From contig NZ_JAVDYB010000001.1 in the NCBI RefSeq assembly GCF_031458235.1, positions 2,005,001 through 2,069,000 on the forward strand: DNA of 64,000 nt, in the 5' to 3' direction. The position numbers and the translations under genes were made by a program. Positions within the stretch are counted from its first letter, which is position 1. Every line of letters starts with the position of its first letter. This document shows positions 36,066 through 43,278 of the stretch, in pieces. The stretch comes from Catenuloplanes atrovinosus (GTDB taxonomy: Bacteria; Actinomycetota; Actinomycetes; Mycobacteriales; Micromonosporaceae). The notes below the pieces were generated by a model. It saw nothing but the letters and a program-made list of their open reading frames with translations. It had not been told where the DNA came from and searched no databases.

Positions 36066-36334
36066 GGTACTTCTCCTTGCCAAATCGAACCCCGCGTCGT
36101 GCGGAGTCGTAGGTAATGAGCTCGCAACTCACGAGCCCGTGTGTCGCATTTCCGGCCCCAACGCAAGAAGCGCCCGCGGTCGTAATCCCGCAGGCGCTGC
36201 CGAACTCTCCGGGGAGAGCCAAAACACTGGGAACCAAAACTGCAACGTTGCGATGCTAACACGGTTACCGGCCCGCACCAGATGAATCCGCGTGAAAACC
36301 CGGCGTTCACGCGGCGGCACCGGCGACCCCCGCG
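36066..36334 (-). promoter_or_regulatory. Cold-shock gene leader and divergent promoter region
   Basis: About 270 bp between csp and the cobalamin riboswitch hold no gene. It contains an AT-rich patch (36221-36265, with AAAACACTGGGAACCAAAAC) suited to a promoter, and the small palindrome CTCTCC-GG-GGAGAG at 36207-36220 in the presumed csp leader. Confidence 0.45.
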
Positions 36335-36480
36335 TTGACGTGCACCGCGAGGGTAGGCGAGCATGGCCGTCGAGCGGATGCGGAGGAAACCCGGTGCGAG
36401 TCCGGGACGGTCCCGCCACTGTGACCGCGCGGCATCGCCGCCCGGGAGTCAGGTCACTCCGGCCGCTCGCACCGACCACC
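36335..36480 (+). promoter_or_regulatory. Cobalamin riboswitch
   Basis: The core reads GGAGGAAACCCGGTGCGAG, TCCGGGACGGTCCC, then the B12 box GCCACTGTGA (36415-36424) and GGGAGTCAGGTCACTCCGGCC-type P7/P8 elements, in the correct order and spacing for the AdoCbl/cobalamin aptamer. A hairpin (GCGGGCGTGGACACCCGC, 36485-36502) lies between the aptamer and the ribosome site GGAAGGGA, suggesting translational control of the downstream operon. Outer boundaries are approximate. Confidence 0.93.
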
Positions 36481-36517
36481 GAGCGCGGGCGTGGACACCC
36501 GCGGAAGGGACACGAGC

Positions 36518-36544
36518 ATGCGGCCGCCTCTGAGCGCGGAATGA
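36518..36544 (+). CDS. Eight-codon leader ORF between riboswitch and chelatase gene
   Basis: ATG 36518 sits 7 bases after GGAAGGGA, the only good ribosome site in the region. It reads MRPPLSAE and stops at a TGA (36542-36544) that overlaps the chelatase ATG as ATGA. The chelatase itself has no ribosome site of its own, so ribosomes probably load at the leader and re-initiate. The riboswitch would then control leader translation and, through it, the operon. No function for the peptide is implied. Confidence 0.55.
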   Translation: MRPPLSAE

Positions 36545-38544
36545 CCACGCCCTACCCGTTCTCGGCCGTCGTCGGCCTGGATGAGCTCCGCCGCGCGCTG
36601 CTGCTCACGGCCGTCTCCCCGGCGATCGGCGGCGTGCTGGTCCGCGGCGAGAAGGGCACCGCCAAGTCGACCGTGGTGCGCGCGCTGGCCGCGCTGCTGC
36701 CGGAGATCGCCGTGGTGCCGGGCTGCCGGTTCGCCTGCGACCCGGCCGCGCCGGACCCCGGCTGCCCGGACGGCCCGCACGCGGACGCCGCGGGGGTGGA
36801 CCTGCGCCGGGCGCCGCTGGTGGAGCTGCCGGTCGGCGCCACCGAGGACCGCGTGGTCGGCACGCTGGACATCCAGCGCGCGCTGGCCGACGGTACCAAG
36901 GCGTACGAGCCCGGGCTGCTCGCGGCGGCACACCGCGGCGCGCTCTACGTCGACGAGGTCAACCTGCTCCCGGACCACCTGGTCGACCTGCTGCTGGACG
37001 CCGCGGCCATGGGACGCGCACACGTGGAGCGCGACGGCGTCTCCGTGAAGCACGCGGCGCGGTTCCTGCTGGTCGGCACCATGAACCCGGAGGAGGGTGA
37101 GCCGCGCCCGCAACTCGTCGACCGGTTCGGGCTGGTCGTCACCGTGTCCGCGCCGCGCGACGCCGGGCCGCGCGCCGAGGTGGTGCGCCGCCGGCTCGCG
37201 TACGAGGCGGACCCGGACGGGTTCGCGGCGCGCTGGGCCGCCGACGAGCGCGACCTGGCCGGGCGGATCGTGGCGGCGCGGGCGCTGCTGCCGTCCGTCA
37301 CGCTCCCGGACGCGGAACTGGACCGGATCGCGCGCATCTGCATCGCGTACGCGGTGGACGGCATGCGGGCGGACATCGTGGTGGCGCGCGCCGCGATCGC
37401 GCTGGCCGCCTGGCACGGCCGGACCGTGGTGACCGGCGACGACGTGCGCGACGCGGCCCGGCTGGCGCTGCCGCACCGGCGCCGCCGCGACCCGCTGGAC
37501 CCGCCGGGCGCGGACGAGGAGAAGCTGGAGGAGGCGCTGAACGAGGCCGGCGCCGACCCCGAGCCCGAGCCACCCGCCGACGACGATCCGTCCGGCGGGC
37601 CGTCCGACGACGGGCCCCCGGACGGTGGGCCTCCCGACGGTGGACCCGCTGACCGGCCGGACGGCGGCGGCACCGGTGAGCCGCCGCCGCCCACGCCACC
37701 CCCGGCCGTGGGCAACGGTGACGCCGCGGAGGACGGGACGCCGCCGCCCGCCGGGCCGGGCAGGGAGCAGAAGGTGCCGCCCGCGCCGGTCGGGGCCGCG
37801 TTCCGGCCCCGGACGCTCACGGTCGCCGGGCGCGGCGAGGGCGCGCACGCCGGGCGGCGGTCGCCCGCGTTCGCCCGCCGTGGCCGCGTGGTCGGCGCCC
37901 GCGCCCCGATCGGTCGCCGTGGCTTCGCCCCGCACCTGCCGGCCACGCTGCGGGCCGCGGCCGGGCGGGGCAGCCGTACCGTCGAGGCCGTTGATCTTCG
38001 CGAGGCCGTGCACGTGGGGCGCGAGGCGAACCTGGTGCTGTTCGTGGTGGACGCGTCCGGGTCGATGGCGGCGCGGCAGCGCATGCGCACGGTGAAGACG
38101 GCGGTGCTGTCGCTGCTGCGCGACGCGTACCAGCGACGGGACCGGATCGGCATGATCACCTTTCGCGGCGGCGAGGCCAGCACGGTGCTGCCGCCCACGT
38201 CCAGCCACGAGGTCGGCGTCGCGCGGCTGGCCGAGCTGCGCACCGGCGGGCGTACGCCGCTCGCCGCCGGGCTGCGCTCCGCCGCCGGCGTGATCGCGTC
38301 CGAGCGCCGCCGCGACCCGCGCCGCCGCCCGCTGCTGGTGGTGGTCACGGACGGGCGCGCCACCAGCGGGCCCGACCCGCTCACCGTCACGCCCGCGCTG
38401 GCCGGCACGTCCGCGGTGGTCGTCGACTGCGAGTCCGGGCCGGTCCGGCTCGGCCTGGCGCGGCGGCTCGCGGCCGCGCTCGCGGCGGACTGGATGCCGC
38501 TCGACCGGCTTTCCGCGTCGGCGATCTCGCTCAGGACGGTCTGA
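36541..38544 (+). CDS. Putative cobaltochelatase / Mg-chelatase-like protein, ChlI-ChlD fusion
   Basis: 667 residues. Residues 1-330 are an AAA+ ChlI-like domain: VRGEKGTAKSTVVRALA (Walker A variant), ALYVDEVNLLPDHLVD (Walker B), GTMNPEEGEPRPQLVDRFG. A Pro/Gly/Asp-rich linker (about 340-430) with short GPPDGG repeats leads to a C-terminal von Willebrand A domain with MIDAS LFVVDASGSMAARQRM and TDGRATSG. Such ID-fused subunits work with a CobN-like catalytic subunit to insert Co2+ into hydrogenobyrinate diamide. CobN is not in the window. Directly under the cobalamin riboswitch; one base separates it from cobO. Confidence 0.9.
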   Translation: MTTPYPFSAVVGLDELRRALLLTAVSPAIGGVLVRGEKGTAKSTVVRALAALLPEIAVVPGCRFACDPAAPDPGCPDGPHADAAGVDLRRAPLVELPVGATEDRVVGTLDIQRALADGTKAYEPGLLAAAHRGALYVDEVNLLPDHLVDLLLDAAAMGRAHVERDGVSVKHAARFLLVGTMNPEEGEPRPQLVDRFGLVVTVSAPRDAGPRAEVVRRRLAYEADPDGFAARWAADERDLAGRIVAARALLPSVTLPDAELDRIARICIAYAVDGMRADIVVARAAIALAAWHGRTVVTGDDVRDAARLALPHRRRRDPLDPPGADEEKLEEALNEAGADPEPEPPADDDPSGGPSDDGPPDGGPPDGGPADRPDGGGTGEPPPPTPPPAVGNGDAAEDGTPPPAGPGREQKVPPAPVGAAFRPRTLTVAGRGEGAHAGRRSPAFARRGRVVGARAPIGRRGFAPHLPATLRAAAGRGSRTVEAVDLREAVHVGREANLVLFVVDASGSMAARQRMRTVKTAVLSLLRDAYQRRDRIGMITFRGGEASTVLPPTSSHEVGVARLAELRTGGRTPLAAGLRSAAGVIASERRRDPRRRPLLVVVTDGRATSGPDPLTVTPALAGTSAVVVDCESGPVRLGLARRLAAALAADWMPLDRLSASAISLRTV

Positions 38545-38545
38545 C

Positions 38546-39148
38546 ATGCCACAGGGGAAGGTCGAGAACGTACCGGACGACGGCCTGACCACGCGGCAGC
38601 GCCGCCGGCAGCCGGTGCTCGCCGTGCACACCGGGCCGGGCAAGGGCAAATCCACGGCCGCGTTCGGCATGGCGCTGCGCGCCTGGTCGGCCGGGTGGCC
38701 GATCGTGGTGTTCCAGTTCGTGAAGAGCCCGAAGTGGAAGGTCGGCGAGGAGACCGCGCTCCGCGCGCTCGGCCAGGTGCCCGGCGGCGCGCCGGTGACC
38801 TGGCACAAGATGGGGGAGGGCTGGTCCTGGATCCAGCGCCCCGGCACCGAGCGGGACCACGCGGCCGAGGCGGCGCAGGGCTGGGAGCAGATCAAGCGGG
38901 ACCTGGCCGCGGAGGCGTACCGCTTCTACGTGCTGGACGAGTTCACGTACCCGATGAAATGGGGCTGGGTGGACGTGGACGACGTGGTGGCCACGCTGCG
39001 CGACCGGCCCGGCAGCCAGCACGTGGTGATCACCGGCCGGGACGCGCACCCCGCGCTGCTCGGCGCCGCCGATCTGGTCACCGAGATGACCAAGGTCAAG
39101 CACCCGATGGACGCGGGCCGCAAGGGCCAGCAGGGCATCGAATGGTGA
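38546..39148 (+). CDS. cobO: Cob(I)yrinic acid a,c-diamide adenosyltransferase
   Basis: 200 residues, full length. The P-loop is HTGPGKGKSTAAFGMALRA, followed by VVFQFVKSPKW, HKMGEGWSW, YVLDEFTYPMKWGWVD and VVITGRDAHPALL, the standard CobO/BtuR motif series. It transfers the adenosyl group of ATP to Co(I) corrinoids. It starts one base after the chelatase stop and overlaps cobB by 7 bp, so the genes are cotranscribed and probably coupled. Confidence 0.97.
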   Translation: MPQGKVENVPDDGLTTRQRRRQPVLAVHTGPGKGKSTAAFGMALRAWSAGWPIVVFQFVKSPKWKVGEETALRALGQVPGGAPVTWHKMGEGWSWIQRPGTERDHAAEAAQGWEQIKRDLAAEAYRFYVLDEFTYPMKWGWVDVDDVVATLRDRPGSQHVVITGRDAHPALLGAADLVTEMTKVKHPMDAGRKGQQGIEW

Positions 39149-40509
39149 GCATCCCGCGCGTGGTGATCGCCGCGCCCGCGTCCGGGCACGGCAAGACCAC
39201 GGTCGCCACCGGCCTGCTCGCCGCGTTCGCCGCGCGCGGCACCCGCGTCGCCCCGTTCAAGATCGGTCCGGACTACATCGACCCCGGCTACCACGCGCTC
39301 GCCGCCGGCCGCCCCGGCCGCAACCTGGACGCGGTCCTGGTCGGCGAGGAGCGCGTCGCGCCGCTGTTCGCGCACGGCGCCACCGGCGCGGAACTGGCGA
39401 TCGTCGAGGGCGTGATGGGCCTCTACGACGGCCGCGTCGGCGAGGGCGACTTCGGCTCCACCGCGCACGTGGCCGGCCTGATCGGCGCGCCGGTCATCCT
39501 GGTCGTGGACGCGACCGCGCAGGGCCGCTCGGTCGCCGCCGTGGTGCACGGCTTCCGGTCGTTCTCCACCGGCGTGCACATCGGCGGCGTCATCCTCAAC
39601 CGGGTCGGCTCCGACCGGCACGAGTCGCTGCTCCGCGAGGCCTGCGAGGAGGTCGGCGCGCCGGTCCTCGGCGTCCTCCGCCGCCACGACGCGGTCGCCG
39701 CCCCGTCCCGGCACCTCGGCCTGATCCCCGCGGTCGAACGCCGCGCGGAGGCGTCCGCCGCGGTCGACGCGCTGGCCTCGCTCATCGCGAACTCCGTGGA
39801 CCTGGACGAGGTGCACGCGCTGGCGTCGTCCGCCGGCCCGCTGCCGGTCACGCCGTGGGCACCGCCGGCCACGCCGCTCCCGGCCGGGGCGGCGCGGCCG
39901 GTCGTCGCGGTCGCCGGCGGGGCCGCGTTCAGCTTCGGCTACGCCGAGACCACCGAGTTGCTCACCGCCGCCGGCGCCGACGTCGTCACGGTCGACCCGC
40001 TGCGCGACGAACGACTTCCCGACGGTACGCGCGGCCTGGTCGTCGGCGGCGGATTCCCCGAGGTGTACGCCGCGCAGCTCTCCGCCAACGCCGCGCTCCG
40101 CACCGACGTCTCCCGCCTCGCCACCACCGGCGCCCCGATCGTCGCCGAGTGCGCCGGCCTGCTCTGGCTGGCCCGCACGCTCGACGACGCACCCATGTGC
40201 GGCGTGCTCGACATCGAGGCCGCGATGACCCCGTCGCTCACGCTCGGCTACCGCGACGCCGTCGCCCTGGCCGACAGCGTCCTCACCCCCGCCGGCACCC
40301 GCGTCTCCGGCCACGAGTTCCACCGCACCATGGTGAGCCCGCGCTCCGGCCTGCTGCTGGCCCCGCGCGCGGACGCGGCCTGGGCCTGGCGCGGCGCCGA
40401 ACCCGAGGGCTTCGTCACCGACACCGTCCACGCCTCCTACCTGCACCTGCACTGGGCCGGCCAGCCGGAGATCGCCTCCCGCCTGGTGGCCGCCGCCGCG
40501 GCGGCATGA
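39142..40509 (+). CDS. cobB: Cobyrinate a,c-diamide synthase
   Basis: 455 residues. The N-terminal ATP-binding domain shows VIAAPASGHGKTTVATGLLA, FKIGPDYIDPGYH and VEGVMGLYDG; the C-terminal class I glutaminase domain has VVGGGFPEVYA, PIVAECAGLLWL (catalytic Cys) and SYLHLHW (His). It amidates the a and c carboxylates of (hydrogeno)cobyrinate using glutamine and ATP. ATG 39142 precedes the cobO stop (7-bp overlap); GTG one codon later is the alternative. It is followed with a 4-bp overlap by the CobE-like gene. Confidence 0.97.
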   Translation: MVSIPRVVIAAPASGHGKTTVATGLLAAFAARGTRVAPFKIGPDYIDPGYHALAAGRPGRNLDAVLVGEERVAPLFAHGATGAELAIVEGVMGLYDGRVGEGDFGSTAHVAGLIGAPVILVVDATAQGRSVAAVVHGFRSFSTGVHIGGVILNRVGSDRHESLLREACEEVGAPVLGVLRRHDAVAAPSRHLGLIPAVERRAEASAAVDALASLIANSVDLDEVHALASSAGPLPVTPWAPPATPLPAGAARPVVAVAGGAAFSFGYAETTELLTAAGADVVTVDPLRDERLPDGTRGLVVGGGFPEVYAAQLSANAALRTDVSRLATTGAPIVAECAGLLWLARTLDDAPMCGVLDIEAAMTPSLTLGYRDAVALADSVLTPAGTRVSGHEFHRTMVSPRSGLLLAPRADAAWAWRGAEPEGFVTDTVHASYLHLHWAGQPEIASRLVAAAAAA

Positions 40510-41201
40510 CGACGCCCACGGCGGCCGGCCCGCTGGTCTCGGCGCCCCCGAAAGGGATCACCGCGACCGGCCCGGCCGCCGGTGCCGTCCGCTGCCGGGC
40601 CGTCGCGGACAGCGTGGCCGCCGGTGCCGTTCGCGGTCGGGCCGTCGCGGACAGCGTGGCCGCCGGTGCCGTTCGCGGTCGGGCCGTCGCGGACAGCGTG
40701 GCCGCCGGTGCCGGGCGCGGGTCCGCCGCCAGCGGTGCCGAGGGCGGGCAGGCCGTCGCGCCCGCCGGCGCGGTTCGCGAGCGGTGGTATGCGGTGGGCG
40801 TCGGCGCTCGTCCGCAGGTCACCGCCGGTGAGCTTGCGGGCCTGATCGATCGCGCGCTCGCCGAGCGCGCGATCGCGCCGGAGGCCGTGCGGCTCCTGGC
40901 CACGCTGGACCGCCGCATCGCCCATCCCGCCCTGCGCGCGATCGCGGCCGTCCACGGATGGGCGCTGATCGGCTTCTCCGCCGACGAACTCGCCACCGCC
41001 GGTGCGCCCACGGCCTCGGCCCGCGTGCTCGGCGCGGTCGGCACGCCCAGCGTGGCCGAGGCCGCGGCGCTGCTGGCCGCCGCCGCACACGGCGACGGCA
41101 CCGCCCGCCTGATCCTTCCCAAACGCACCGCCGCCACCGCCGCGGTCGCCATCGCCACCTCGGGCCAAGCCGGTCCTGCCGTCGCGGACCCGCCGGCCTA
41201 A
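40506..41201 (+). CDS. CobE/CbiG C-terminal domain protein with repeat-expanded N-terminus
   Basis: 231 residues. The C-terminal half (from about 97) is the CobE/GbiG_C fold: VGVGARPQVTAGELAGLI, LATLDRRIAHPALRAIA, WALIGFSADELA and VGTPSVAEAAALLAA. Family members take part in corrin ring formation around the precorrin-5 step or assist CobE-dependent steps. The first ~95 residues are low-complexity, with a 14-residue unit (AVADSVAAGAVRGR) repeated three times. The start overlaps cobB (ATGA at 40506). It is probably the last gene of the riboswitch operon. Confidence 0.82.
   Translation: MTTPTAAGPLVSAPPKGITATGPAAGAVRCRAVADSVAAGAVRGRAVADSVAAGAVRGRAVADSVAAGAGRGSAASGAEGGQAVAPAGAVRERWYAVGVGARPQVTAGELAGLIDRALAERAIAPEAVRLLATLDRRIAHPALRAIAAVHGWALIGFSADELATAGAPTASARVLGAVGTPSVAEAAALLAAAAHGDGTARLILPKRTAATAAVAIATSGQAGPAVADPPA
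40599..40720 (+). repeat. 42-bp tandem repeat inside the CobE-like gene
   Basis: GCCGTCGCGGACAGC starts at 40599, 40641 and 40683: period 42 bp, 14 codons, so the frame is kept. The first two units are identical over almost the whole period, the third diverges near its end. Confidence 0.9.
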
Positions 41202-41260
41202 GGCCTGCGGTCCCGCGTTCCGGGCCGGCCCGTCTCGCCGGTTCCGCCCCGCCGATCGAG

Positions 41261-41411
41261 GGCGTGTCCGGCGGATCTTCGCCGGCCTGCGGCGTGGCCC
41301 AGCCGCACGGCACGAACACCCGGATACAACACCGGTATCCGGGCGCCCGCGCCGCACCCCCGGACGACACCTGGACCTCGCCTCGGCTCGACGAGATCCA
41401 CCAGACACGCC
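41261..41411. mobile_element. 151-bp MITE-like element with terminal inverted repeats
   Basis: Left end GGCGTGTCCGGCGGATC (41261-41277) and the reverse complement of the right end GGCGTGTCTGGTGGATC (41395-41411) agree at 15 of 17 bases. Between them there is no ORF of transposase type. End sequences of this style are found on IS5-superfamily elements of actinomycetes, so this may be a non-autonomous derivative. No obvious target duplication flanks it (GAG before, TAG after). Confidence 0.6.
41319..41343. terminator. Hairpin in the centre of the MITE-like element
   Basis: CCCGGATAC and GTATCCGGG pair perfectly (9 bp) around a 7-base loop. About 120 bp after the last cob gene, it could terminate that operon or be the internal fold of the mobile element. 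Confidence 0.5.
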
Positions 41412-41488
41412 TAGGCCAGATTCACGTGGTGGGAGATCAAGGCGTGGGAATCTCCTAGATCGACGCGTGCGGGGCGGGTGGCCGGGCG

Positions 41489-42325
41489 TTACGCGGGGCG
41501 GTCCTGGAGGGCGCGCAAGCCCTCGACCGCGGCCTTCAGGTCGTCGCCGGTTCCCAGGTCGTCGCCCGTGGGTGCCGCCGGCGCGCGTGCCGTGCCGTAC
41601 TGGTCGAAGGTGAACGTCATGCCGCCGGACCCGTAGTCGCCCGCCGCCGGCAGCTCGATCCCGAACTGCCGCAGCCGCCCCCTGTTGTCCGTCGTCGCCC
41701 GGAACGTCAGTGACCTCGCCCGCTCACCGAGCGCCTTGACATGCTCCGCCTCCAGGCCGAACCCCAGCGTCCCCGGCTCCGCACCGGTCACGTCGAGCGT
41801 CCCCTCGAAGGTGGCCACGCCCTTGCGCGTCACCGTGACCACGCCGGTGACCAGGCGCTCCACGCCGGTGAGGCCCTGCTCCGGCCGGGCGAACACCAGC
41901 GGCCCGAACTCGTCGCGCGTCGAGACCGCGCGGGCCGGCAGCCACACCTTCCCGGTGAGCGCGGCCGGCGGCTCGCCGGTCAGGCCCGCGTACTGCGAGA
42001 GGTCGATCCGCAGCCAGTGCGCCTCACCGACCCGGCGGTACCGCACGTCGTAGATGTCGGTGTCGCTGTATTTCACCCGGTGCTGCAGCTCCAGCACCCC
42101 GGTCGGCGCGTGCACGACGCCGGAGAGGTCGCCGTGGTACGGCGAGCCGTGCGTGAACTCGTAGTTCAGCTCGTCGAGCGCCGCGACGGAGGCGAGCAGC
42201 GCCGCCTTCGGATCGGGCGGCGCCGCGGCGCTGGACGCGGCCGGCTCCGGTGCGGCGGACGGGCCACCGCAACCGGCCAGCGCGAGAAGAAGTGCCGCCA
42301 TCGCGGCCAGGTGTCCCCGTGACAA
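41489..42325 (-). CDS. Lipoprotein, LppX/LprG-like
   Basis: 278 residues. The signal ends at the lipobox LALAGC-GG (Cys at about 19). The mature domain is a beta-rich fold with ELQHRVKYSDTDIYDVRYR and TGVVTVTRKGVATFEGTLDVTG, resembling the LolA/LprG half-barrel proteins that carry lipids across the envelope in actinobacteria. TTG 42325 is used because GGAG lies ~8 bases upstream and it starts the signal peptide. It lies 65 bp downstream of a paralogous lipoprotein in the same orientation, suggesting an operon. Confidence 0.8.
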   Translation of the reverse strand: MSRGHLAAMAALLLALAGCGGPSAAPEPAASSAAAPPDPKAALLASVAALDELNYEFTHGSPYHGDLSGVVHAPTGVLELQHRVKYSDTDIYDVRYRRVGEAHWLRIDLSQYAGLTGEPPAALTGKVWLPARAVSTRDEFGPLVFARPEQGLTGVERLVTGVVTVTRKGVATFEGTLDVTGAEPGTLGFGLEAEHVKALGERARSLTFRATTDNRGRLRQFGIELPAAGDYGSGGMTFTFDQYGTARAPAAPTGDDLGTGDDLKAAVEGLRALQDRPA

Positions 42326-42390
42326 GAATGTGCTCCACCGTCGGTTCCGAGAGAAACGCGAGGAGCCTACTGCCCGGGTACGACAGCGCG

Positions 42391-43161
42391 TCAGCGGCGC
42401 TGGATGGCCTTCATCGCCTCGTCGTAGTTCGCCACCGCGGCCGGGTCGGGCCTTGCGGGGGGCTGCGCGGCGCCGTATCCGGTCAGTGACAGCTCGACGT
42501 GGTTGGCCGGGACGGAGCCGGCCGCGGGTACGTCGTACACGAACGTGGTCAGCCGCCCCTCACCGTCGAGCGTGGCGGTGAACGGCACCGCGGAGGCGGC
42601 CGTGCCGAGCTGGGCGAGCAGTTCCGCGGTCGGGCCGACGCGCAGCACGCCGGGACCGACCTGGGTCAGGTCGAGCGTGCCCGCGTACGTGTTCTCGCCG
42701 GTCTCGCGCACGTCCGTGACGGCGCGGACGGCCGCGGTCGCGCCGGTCACGTCGTCGCCGGGCGCGGGGAACGGAATGCCGCCGAGTTCGGTGACGGCCG
42801 GGTCGGTGAGCGGCACCCACTTCTGGCCGGTCATCACGTCCGGCAGCGCGGAGGTCATGTTCTCCACCTTGCTGAAGTCGAGCAGCACGAACCGATCGCC
42901 GGCCACGGTCACGAAGTCGGAGGTGAACTGCTGCCCCTGCACGCGCGAGTCCAACCGCACCCGCATCGAGCGCGCGTCCGCGAGCATCGAGCCGTCGACC
43001 ACCTGGTACGTCGTGGTGTGCGTGAACGTGTAGTTGCCGTCCAGCAGCGCCACCACGGAGTCGTCGAGGGCGTCGAACGGGTCCTCGGGCGTCTCGCCGC
43101 CGCAGCCGCCCAGCGCCAGAGCCACCAGCACCGCCGCCACTGCCCGTAGCTGCATCTTCAC
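42391..43161 (-). CDS. Lipoprotein, LppX/LprG-like (paralogue)
   Basis: 256 residues. The lipobox is LALGGC-GG after KMQLRAVAAVLVA. The mature part shares the paralogue's pattern: a strand with YTFTHTTTYQVVDGS, a middle DVMTGQKWVPLTDP and a late ENTYAGTLDLTQVGPGVL matching TFEGTLDVTGAEPGTL of the neighbour. Both probably bind a hydrophobic ligand on the outer leaflet. GTG 43161 has GGGAG about 10 bases upstream; ATG 43155 two codons on is an alternative. Divergent from the mannosyltransferase gene. Confidence 0.8.
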   Translation of the reverse strand: MKMQLRAVAAVLVALALGGCGGETPEDPFDALDDSVVALLDGNYTFTHTTTYQVVDGSMLADARSMRVRLDSRVQGQQFTSDFVTVAGDRFVLLDFSKVENMTSALPDVMTGQKWVPLTDPAVTELGGIPFPAPGDDVTGATAAVRAVTDVRETGENTYAGTLDLTQVGPGVLRVGPTAELLAQLGTAASAVPFTATLDGEGRLTTFVYDVPAAGSVPANHVELSLTGYGAAQPPARPDPAAVANYDEAMKAIQRR

Positions 43162-43278
43162 CGCTCGTCCGCTCCCGTTCCTCGCCTGGCCGCGAAGCCT
43201 ACCGTCTCCCTGTCTTACGGACCGGTGCCCGCGTTCGGATCGATCGGCCGCCGATGAGCGGCGACTAGACTCGGCGCC

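Noticed and set aside
40599-40720. Second set of tandem repeats as a possible CRISPR array or iteron origin
   Set aside because: The period is 42 bp with no spacers and it is in frame within the CobE-like gene.
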